A DNA stretch of 64,000 nt from NCBI RefSeq assembly GCF_027532945.1, contig NZ_JAPZTZ010000009.1:1-64000 (forward strand), given 5' to 3'. The stretch is from Phreatobacter sp. (GTDB lineage Bacteria > Pseudomonadota > Alphaproteobacteria > Rhizobiales > Phreatobacteraceae). Position 1 is the stretch's first letter; each line of letters begins with the position of its first letter. The position numbers and the translations under genes were made by a program. The notes beneath the pieces are model-generated. The model had not been told where the DNA came from. It saw only the letters and a list, made by a program, of their open reading frames with translations, and did no database searches. This document shows, piece by piece, positions 58,274 through 64,000 of this stretch.

Positions 58274-58646
58274 ATTTCTATCCATATACAATCGATCAAT
58301 TAACAAAGAGGAGCGTTCATACAACTTCGGTATGGGAGAAGCAAAATTTGATCAAAAACGATGGCCGAGAGTATCGGAAATATTTAACAGATATATGAGC
58401 GACATGGGCGCGGGAAAGGACCAGGATTTATTCGGCGTAGCATACTACGTGGACGGCAAGTGGTATAATGGGATCGATGAGGCAGATATTTCTAATATGG
58501 GGTCCGAGCTCGAGGACATTGTGAGGCATTCAGGGAGTTATGATCATTACGTTAAGCTTATCGATGAGTGCGCAAAAGTGCTGACAGATGTTGAGAAGGA
58601 TGCCGCGGAGTATGGTAAAAAACTGTCGGATCTGCTTGGGTTGTAA
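58266..58646 (+). CDS. Unknown protein coupled to the NACHT gene
   Basis: A 126-residue protein I do not recognise; it is AT-rich like the NACHT gene. The ATG lies within the last codons of that gene (8-nt overlap). Residues are charged, with WPRVSEIFNRYMSDMG, FGVAYYVDGKWYNG and a C-terminal helix KLIDECAKVLTDVEK. Earlier in-frame starts (GTG, ATG) are possible. It could also be the frameshifted end of the NACHT protein. It ends 3 nt from the convergent DUF924 gene. Confidence 0.6.
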   Translation: MLEFLSIYNRSINKEERSYNFGMGEAKFDQKRWPRVSEIFNRYMSDMGAGKDQDLFGVAYYVDGKWYNGIDEADISNMGSELEDIVRHSGSYDHYVKLIDECAKVLTDVEKDAAEYGKKLSDLLGL

Positions 58647-58649
58647 ATC

Positions 58650-59210
58650 TCACCCCGCGAACCCACCACCATCCAGGAACGCATGTTCCTCCGCCGTCGT
58701 TGTTCGGCCCAGCATCGCGTTGCGGTGCGGAAAGCGCCCGAACCGCGCGATGACGTCGCGATGGCCGATGGCGTGGGCATGCGTGTCGCCGCCAATGGCG
58801 CGGGTGAGGTCCACCGCGCGATCCTGGTCCGCCAGCACCTCCGAATGCGAGTAGGGCAGGGACAGGAACACCCGCAGGGCCGGATCGACATGGGCGGCAT
58901 CGCCGCGCTTGTCCGCGATTCCGGCGAAGGAAAGGGCTAGCGGATCCGTCGCATACATGTGGCCGGTGCCGCGGAAGGCGTTGCGCGGGAACTGGTCGAG
59001 CAGGATCATCAGGGCGAGGGCGCCCTCCGGACTTGCCATGAAGCCGTCGAGCGCGCGGCGCGCCGCGGCGAAATGCGCCTCCCAGAAGCGCTCGCGGAAC
59101 CGCGCGTCGAAGGCCTCGTCCTTGGTGAACCAGGCGTCCTCGCCCGCCTCGCGCCAGAAGGCGACGACCTCGGCAGCGGCGGGCAGGGCGGTCGTTGCGG
59201 TCATGCGCAT
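58650..59210 (-). CDS. DUF924 family protein
   Basis: A 186-residue cytosolic protein of the DUF924 family. Family landmarks: VVAFWREAGEDAWFTKDEAFD, LALMILLDQFPRNAFRGT, and RDVIARFGRFPHRNAMLGR near the end. The function is unknown. GC-rich like the rest of the chromosome, so it marks the right edge of the AT-rich insert. Confidence 0.88.
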   Translation of the reverse strand: MRMTATTALPAAAEVVAFWREAGEDAWFTKDEAFDARFRERFWEAHFAAARRALDGFMASPEGALALMILLDQFPRNAFRGTGHMYATDPLALSFAGIADKRGDAAHVDPALRVFLSLPYSHSEVLADQDRAVDLTRAIGGDTHAHAIGHRDVIARFGRFPHRNAMLGRTTTAEEHAFLDGGGFAG

Positions 59211-59302
59211 GTCCTCTCGTTCAGGCCGTCATTGTCGCATGGCCCCGCTGTTGGACAGGACCCAAGGCCATCATCCCCGTGCTGCGGCGCAAAATTTCGG
59301 TG

Positions 59303-59324
59303 GGATACGCATAAATCCGTATGC
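59303..59324 (+). promoter_or_regulatory. Imperfect inverted repeat, possible operator
   Basis: GGGATACG and CGTATGCC flank a CATAAATC centre, an imperfect palindrome about 80 nt ahead of the ABC transporter operon. It might bind a transcription factor controlling that operon. Only the symmetry is seen. Confidence 0.35.
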
Positions 59325-59399
59325 CACAGCATGGAACCGCCCACCTAGAGTGCGGGCAGTAGCGGCTCTTTCCAAGACGGCCGCCAGAGGAGAACAACC

Positions 59400-60362
59400 A
59401 TGTCGCAACCGTCCACCCTGCGCCGCCTCCTGGCCGGCGCGGCGCTTGGCCTCGGTCTCGCCGTCGCGGGCCCGGCCTTCGCCCAGACCAAGGTCGCCAT
59501 CGGCATTTCCGGCTGGACCGGCTTCGCCCCGCTGACCCTTGCCAAGGAAGCCGGCATCTTCGCCCGCAACGGCCTCGACGTGACGATCCGCAAGATCCCT
59601 CAGGCCAGCCGCCACCTCGCCATCGCCTCCGGCGACATCCAGTGCGCCGCCACCACGGTCGAGACCTGGATCGTCTGGAACGCCAACGGCATCGCCACCA
59701 CCCAGCTCTTCCAGCTCGACAAGAGCTATGGCGCCGACGGCATGGCCGTGCGCAACGGCATCAATTCGATCCGCGACCTGCGCGGCAAGACCGTCGCCGC
59801 CTCGGCGCCGGGCACCGCGCCCTATTTCACCCTCGCCTGGATGCTGCGGGAGAACGGCCTCTCCATCCGCGACGTCACCATCGTCAACATGGAGCCGGGA
59901 GCCGCCGCCCAGGCCTTCGTCGCCGGCCAGAACGATGCCGCCATGACCTACGAGCCGTTCCTGTCCTCGGTGCGCAATGCACCGCAGGCCGGCAAGATCA
60001 TCGCCACCACCCTCGACTATCCGATGGTGATGGACACGTTCGGCTGCACCCCGGCCTTCATCCAGGCCAACGAGGCCGCCGTGCGGGCGCTTGCCAAGAG
60101 CTATTTCGAGGCTCTGGAGATGATCAAGACCAACCAGGCCGAGGCCTTCCGCATCATGGGCGCCGATGTGCGCCAGACGGCGGAGCAGTTCGGCAATTCC
60201 GCCCAGTACCTGCGCTGGCAGGACCAGGCGGCGAACAGGACCTTCTTCGCCGGTGAGTGGCGCACCTTCTCCGAGAAGGCCGCCGACCTTCTGCTGGAGC
60301 TCGGCATCATCCGCAACAAGCCGAACTTCGACACCATGGTCGACACGCGCTTCATCCAGTAA
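59400..60362 (+). CDS. NitT/TauT-type ABC transporter, substrate-binding protein
   Basis: A 320-residue periplasmic protein. A signal peptide ends at GPAFAQ (residue 29). The SsuA/NMT1 fold is seen in GISGWTGFAPLTLAKEAGIFARNGLDV, LAIASGDIQCAAT, LRGKTVAASAPGTAP and AFVAGQNDAAMTYEPF. Substrates of this family include nitrate, sulfonates and thiamine precursors; the exact one is unclear. AGAGGAGA precedes the ATG. Confidence 0.88.
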   Translation: MSQPSTLRRLLAGAALGLGLAVAGPAFAQTKVAIGISGWTGFAPLTLAKEAGIFARNGLDVTIRKIPQASRHLAIASGDIQCAATTVETWIVWNANGIATTQLFQLDKSYGADGMAVRNGINSIRDLRGKTVAASAPGTAPYFTLAWMLRENGLSIRDVTIVNMEPGAAAQAFVAGQNDAAMTYEPFLSSVRNAPQAGKIIATTLDYPMVMDTFGCTPAFIQANEAAVRALAKSYFEALEMIKTNQAEAFRIMGADVRQTAEQFGNSAQYLRWQDQAANRTFFAGEWRTFSEKAADLLLELGIIRNKPNFDTMVDTRFIQ

Positions 60363-60404
60363 GCGGAAGCGCCGGTCGGCGGCAGATGTCGCCACTGCTC
60401 AAAT

Positions 60405-60435
60405 CGTCATGCCCGGCCTTGTGCCGGGCATGACG
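60405..60435. repeat. REP-like palindrome
   Basis: CGTCATGCCCGGC and its exact complement flank a CTTGT loop (13-bp arms). The core resembles palindromic intergenic repeats scattered in many Rhizobiales genomes. It separates the binding-protein gene from the permease gene and may stabilise the upstream mRNA. Confidence 0.7.
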
Positions 60436-60478
60436 CGTTCCGTGCCTTGTCTACCTTCTCGGTCCTCCGGATGACCCC

Positions 60479-61252
60479 ATGAAACCCCTCGAGCCCGTAT
60501 CGCCGGCGGCGCGCGTCGTCCTCGGCATCGCCTTCTTCGTGATCTTCTTCGCGGCCTGGGCAGCGGTCACCTTCGGCGGCCTGGTGCCAAAAATCTTCCT
60601 CGCCGATCCCGTCACCATGCTGCGCGAGGGCTGGTACCTCATCACCAATCACGGCTTCCTCGTCGATATCGGCGTGACGGTCTGGCGCGTCGTCGGCGGG
60701 TTCATCCTCGCGGCCCTCGTCGCCGTGCCGCTGGGGCTCGCCATGGGTGCCTACAAGCCGGTCGAGGCCTTTTTCGAGCCCTTCGTCTCCTTCGCCCGCT
60801 ACCTGCCCGCCTCGGCCTTCATCCCGCTCTTCATCCTCTGGGCCGGCGTCGGCGAGAAGCAGAAGCTCCTCGTCATCTTCGTCGGCTCGGTCTTCCAGAT
60901 CGTCCTCATGGTGGCGGTGGCGGTCGGCTCCATCCGCCGCGACCTCGTCGAGGCGGCGCTCACCCTCGGCGCCCGCGACCAGGGCATCGTCGCCCGCGTC
61001 ATGGTGCCCTATGCCGCCCCCCAGATCGCCGAGATCCTGCGCCTCGTCCTCGGCTGGGCCTGGACCTATGTCATCGTCGCCGAGCTCATCGGCTCATCCT
61101 CGGGCATCGGCCACATGATCATCGAGAGCCAGGCGCTGCTCGCCACCGGCCAGATGATCTTCGGCATCATCGTCATCGGCGTCATCGGCCTCATCTCCGA
61201 CTTCGTGTTCAAGGCCGTGAACCAGAAGCTGTTTCCCTGGAGCACCATATGA
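60479..61252 (+). CDS. NitT/TauT-type ABC transporter, permease
   Basis: A 257-residue inner-membrane protein with about six spans. The SsuC-like cytoplasmic EAA loop is EAALTLGARDQGIVARVMVPYAAP. It overlaps the ATPase start by ATGA. It pairs with the preceding binding protein despite the palindrome in between. Confidence 0.92.
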   Translation: MKPLEPVSPAARVVLGIAFFVIFFAAWAAVTFGGLVPKIFLADPVTMLREGWYLITNHGFLVDIGVTVWRVVGGFILAALVAVPLGLAMGAYKPVEAFFEPFVSFARYLPASAFIPLFILWAGVGEKQKLLVIFVGSVFQIVLMVAVAVGSIRRDLVEAALTLGARDQGIVARVMVPYAAPQIAEILRLVLGWAWTYVIVAELIGSSSGIGHMIIESQALLATGQMIFGIIVIGVIGLISDFVFKAVNQKLFPWSTI

Positions 61253-62037
61253 GCGGCGTCGTCGTTGCGGGCGTCTCGCGCACCTTTCCGGGCGTGCGCG
61301 GGGGAGCTCCCGTCCAGGCGCTCGCGCCGGTCGATCTCACCGTCACCGAGGGCGATTTCGTCGCCATCCTCGGCCCCTCCGGCTGCGGCAAGTCCACGCT
61401 GCTGCGCATCGTCGCCGGCCTCGACCGGCCGACCACCGGCACGGTGACCCTCGATGGCAAGCCCGTCTCCGGTCCCGGCGCCGACCGCGGCATGGTGTTC
61501 CAGAGCTACACGCTCTTCCCCTGGCTGACGGTGGCCGAGAACATCGCCTTCGGGCCGCGGGAGCGCGGCACGCCGTCGGCCGAGCGCCGCGCCATCGCCG
61601 AGAAGCTGATGGCGCAGGTCGGCCTCACCCAGTTCGCCAACCATTACCCGAAGCAGCTCTCAGGCGGCATGCAGCAGCGCGCCGCGCTCGCCCGCGCGCT
61701 CGCCAATGACCCGAAGGTCCTGCTGCTCGACGAGCCCTTCGGTGCGCTCGACCACCAGACCCGCTCGCTGATGCAGGAACTGCTGCTCTCCATCTGGGAG
61801 GAGCACCGCAAGACCGTCCTCTTCGTCACCCACGACATCGAGGAGGCGGTGTTCATGGCGAACCGCGTGCTGGTGATGAGCGCGAGGCCCGGCCGCTTCA
61901 AGAGCGAGGTCGCGATCCCCTTCGCCCATCCCAGGTCCTACAAGCTGAAGACGACGCCGGATTTCAGCCGGCTCGAGGAACAGCTCACCGAGGACATCCG
62001 CTCCGAGACGATCATTGCGGTCCAGGCCGGCTTCTGA
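61249..62037 (+). CDS. NitT/TauT-type ABC transporter, ATPase
   Basis: A 262-residue ATPase. Walker A is GPSGCGKST (42-50), Q-loop MVFQSYTLFPW, signature LSGGMQQRAALARAL, Walker B LLLDEPFGALD, switch His in FVTHDIEEA. It is of the SsuB/TauB/NrtD kind. It completes the three-gene transporter. Confidence 0.94.
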   Translation: MSGVVVAGVSRTFPGVRGGAPVQALAPVDLTVTEGDFVAILGPSGCGKSTLLRIVAGLDRPTTGTVTLDGKPVSGPGADRGMVFQSYTLFPWLTVAENIAFGPRERGTPSAERRAIAEKLMAQVGLTQFANHYPKQLSGGMQQRAALARALANDPKVLLLDEPFGALDHQTRSLMQELLLSIWEEHRKTVLFVTHDIEEAVFMANRVLVMSARPGRFKSEVAIPFAHPRSYKLKTTPDFSRLEEQLTEDIRSETIIAVQAGF

Positions 62038-62093
62038 GGCACGCCAGCGCGTCAATGGGGAGCGCCAACGGCTCCTGCGTCGGCAGGGGCTGA

Positions 62094-62118
62094 CCATGCC
62101 GCATGTCCTCCGGCATGG
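62094..62118. other. Stem-loop between convergent genes
   Basis: CCATGCCG / CGGCATGG, a perfect 8-bp stem with a 9-nt loop, lies between the ABC ATPase and the convergent esterase. There is no T-run, so termination is possible but unproven. Confidence 0.35.
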
Positions 62119-62134
62119 CATGTCTGCTGTCGTC

Positions 62135-62950
62135 TCATTTCGCTGGTCGCGGCACCGTGCGCAGCCAGGCGAGGCCGTCGGCGATGAAGCGGCCATCCAT
62201 GTCGTGCCCGCCGGGATGGGTGCAGAAGGTGAGCGCGCCGCCGCGGCAGCCGCGCCATGTGGTGCAGGTCTCGCCCGCCATCTCCGCCACCTCCGGCACC
62301 GGCGCGCAGTGGTTGGTGACGAGGGCAGTGGCAAGGCTCGCCCGCATGTCGCCCTGCCGCGCCCCGCCGGAGAGCGCCCGCCCGGCGAGCGGCACGGTGC
62401 GGTCGGCGCGGCCATGGACATGGCGGATCGCCACCGGCCCGCCGGGGCAGGGGCCCTCCGGCACGGGGTCCCAGAACCCGCCGGCGATGGGGAGGAAGCC
62501 GGTGAACCGGCCGGGCCGCTCGCAGGCCAGCGTCCAGGTGAGGAAGGCCCCGGCCGAGAAGCCGCTGGCGACCACCATCGCGGGGTCGACCGGGTGGCGC
62601 GCCATCACGTCCTCCGCGACCGCCGCGGCGAAAGCGAGATCATCGCGTGGCCGCGGACTGCCGGGGCGGACGAACCAGCGGGCGTCGATGCCTTCCGGCA
62701 CGGCGAGGAGAATGCGCCTTTCCTCGACGATGCGCATCATGTCGGTGCGCGACAGTACGGCCGCGGGCGTGTCGCCGAGGCCGTGGAAGAAGACGACGAG
62801 GGGCAAAGGGGTCTTGCCGTCCCAAGCGGAGGGCGCCGCCAGCGCGTAGCGGCCCTCGGCAAGGCGGCAAGGATCGGCCGGCGGGCAATCGGCGCGGGCG
62901 ACCGGGGCGGTGAGCGCCGCGAGGGAGAAGGCGATCGCGGCGGCGCGCAA
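62135..62950 (-). CDS. Secreted esterase/PHB-depolymerase-like alpha/beta hydrolase
   Basis: A 271-residue exported hydrolase. A signal peptide ends near APVARA. The oxyanion HG is in VVFFHGLGD, the nucleophile in GFSAGAF, and the final catalytic His in HPGGHDMDG. It resembles LpqC/PHB depolymerase-type esterases; the substrate is unknown. The TTG start with GGGAG 8 nt upstream gives a normal signal peptide; a GTG 17 codons earlier is possible. Confidence 0.78.
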   Translation of the reverse strand: MRAAAIAFSLAALTAPVARADCPPADPCRLAEGRYALAAPSAWDGKTPLPLVVFFHGLGDTPAAVLSRTDMMRIVEERRILLAVPEGIDARWFVRPGSPRPRDDLAFAAAVAEDVMARHPVDPAMVVASGFSAGAFLTWTLACERPGRFTGFLPIAGGFWDPVPEGPCPGGPVAIRHVHGRADRTVPLAGRALSGGARQGDMRASLATALVTNHCAPVPEVAEMAGETCTTWRGCRGGALTFCTHPGGHDMDGRFIADGLAWLRTVPRPAK

Positions 62951-63019
62951 GGCAGGGCTCCCGGATGAGGCGCGCGGCAGTCTGGCCCGCCGCCGCCCCA
63001 CCGGGAAGGGCCTTCGCCC

Positions 63020-63508
63020 TCACGCTTCCTTGAAGCCGTAATCCGGGATGCCCTGCTCGTTGCCGTAATATTTGAACGGCAGGAACTTGCCGGACATGGT
63101 GATCTTCACCCGGTCGCCCTTGGGGTTGGGCTCGCGTTCGAACTCCATGTTGAAGTCGATGGCCGACATGATGCCGTCGCCGAACTCCTCCTCGATGATC
63201 GCCTTCCAGGCCGGGCCGTTGACCAGCACCAGCTCGTAGAAGCGGTAGATCAGCGGGTCCGTCGGCGGCATGGAGGTGCCGGTGCCGCGATAGGGCACCT
63301 CGTTGAGCATGGCCTCCTCGGCGCTCGTGAGGCCGAACAGCGCCGCGGCTTTCTTCGCCAGCGGCTTCACCAGCTTGTGCTGGCCGAGCAGCGCGCCGAT
63401 GACGAGGACCGGCGACATGCCGCCGATCTCGTCGGTGATGTGCTTCCAGGTCCAGCCCTTCTCGCGCTTGATGTCGAGGATCTTTTCCGTGAGCTCTTCG
63501 CGGATCAT
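63020..63508 (-). CDS. cynS: Cyanate hydratase (cyanase)
   Basis: Cyanase converts cyanate and bicarbonate to ammonia and carbon dioxide. The 162-residue protein has the catalytic triad Arg89, Glu92 and Ser115 in PLIYRFYELV and DGIMSAIDF, and the conserved FLPFKYYG end. It follows the NrtD/CynD-type ATPase on the minus strand, as in cyn operons. Confidence 0.96.
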   Translation of the reverse strand: MIREELTEKILDIKREKGWTWKHITDEIGGMSPVLVIGALLGQHKLVKPLAKKAAALFGLTSAEEAMLNEVPYRGTGTSMPPTDPLIYRFYELVLVNGPAWKAIIEEEFGDGIMSAIDFNMEFEREPNPKGDRVKITMSGKFLPFKYYGNEQGIPDYGFKEA

Positions 63509-63547
63509 CGTCCGTCTCCTTGGGGTGTTTTGTGGTGGTCGGGGTTG

Positions 63548-64000
63548 TCAGACGGCGCGCGCCAGCGGCGGCGTCGGATCGGGGGCGCCGGGCGTGACCA
63601 GCGGCGGCGAGCGGCGGTTCCACACCTTGCCGGGGGTGGCGAGCTCGGCGGCAAAGCTCTTCGAGCGGGTCACCAGGAAGTCGATGATGTGGTTGCGCAC
63701 GGGATAGAAGGCCGGGTGCTTGTGCACGTCGTGGCGCGAACGGTCAGCCGGCAAAGGATTGACCACGATCTCGGCGATGCGGGCATCCGGCCCGTTGGTC
63801 ATCAGCACGATCTTGTCGGCGAGATAGATGGCCTCGTCGACGTCATGGGTGATCATGAAGACGGTCTGGCCGGTGGTGCGGCAGAGACCCCGCACCTCGT
63901 CCTGCAGCGTGCCGCGGGTCAGCGCGTCGAGGGCGGAGAAGGGCTCGTCCATCAGCATGATCTTCGGCTCGATGGACAGCGCCCGGGCGATGCCGACGCG
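63548..64000 (-). CDS. Nitrate/cyanate-type ABC transporter ATPase, partial
   Basis: The C-terminal part (about 150 residues) of an ABC ATPase cut by the window edge. It begins in the signature/Walker B region, RVGIARALSIEPKIMLMDEPFSALDAL, then FMITHDVDEAIYLADKI. Its NrtD/CynD-like tail contains HKHPAFYPVRNHIIDFLVTRSK. The adjacent cynS suggests cyanate (or nitrate) import. Confidence 0.9.
   Translation of the reverse strand, partial: RVGIARALSIEPKIMLMDEPFSALDALTRGTLQDEVRGLCRTTGQTVFMITHDVDEAIYLADKIVLMTNGPDARIAEIVVNPLPADRSRHDVHKHPAFYPVRNHIIDFLVTRSKSFAAELATPGKVWNRRSPPLVTPGAPDPTPPLARAV

Noticed and set aside
56616-58649. Integrase or duplicated tRNA end marking an integrated element
   Set aside because: No recombinase frame and no repeat of the tRNA-Arg 3' end found at the right edge by eye.

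Overview
The window is GC-rich chromosomal DNA from an alphaproteobacterium, most likely of the order Hyphomicrobiales (Rhizobiales). The evidence is the contiguous S10-spc-alpha ribosomal cluster, the linked order bamE / Cbp3-type chaperone / DUF177 / plsX / fabH / ihfA / MerR, a membrane H+-pyrophosphatase, an NDUFS4-type complex I subunit, a two-domain cold-shock protein, and LexA boxes of the alphaproteobacterial GTTC-N7-GTTC type. I do not assign a genus.

Layout. 1-14.6 kb: end of tuf, then the ribosomal protein genes with secY, adk and rpoA, closed by a duplicated terminator. 14.7-22.8 kb: an MFS permease and a RidA-like protein on the minus strand, then htrA, rarA, crcB, an rluC-type pseudouridine synthase, small envelope proteins and a HAD phosphatase. 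22.9-26.5 kb: the minus-strand run aroQ-accB-accC and an Old Yellow Enzyme. 26.7-36.7 kb: MFS permease, hppA, bamE (minus), then Cbp3-DUF177-plsX-fabH-ihfA-merR, and two small membrane proteins. 37-46.4 kb: tRNA-Pro(GGG) and an exopolysaccharide locus (polymerase, priming transferase, glycosyltransferase, export lipoprotein, Wzz with a degenerate kinase-like tail, acyltransferase, deacetylase). 46.5-56.5 kb: lolC/lolD, an SOS-controlled 31-residue membrane peptide, dnaE, aminotransferase, gloA, sirtuin, tandem cold-shock protein, DUF192, tRNA-Pro(TGG), NDUFS4-like, tRNA-Arg(TCT). 56.6-58.65 kb: an AT-rich foreign insert with a NACHT NTPase and a coupled unknown gene. 58.65-64 kb: DUF924, a NitT/TauT-type ABC transporter, an esterase, cyanase and the end of a second nitrate/cyanate-type ABC ATPase.

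Most genes are housekeeping and arranged in tight, often translationally coupled operons. The points most worth following are: (1) two LexA boxes about three helical turns apart in front of a 31-residue single-span peptide, which resembles the SOS division inhibitor SidA of Caulobacter in size and control; (2) the NACHT insert directly after tRNA-Arg; (3) a triplicated 17-bp start module that makes two six-codon minicistrons between the Cbp3-type gene and the DUF177 gene; (4) an apparent one-base deletion at the end of the cold-shock gene.
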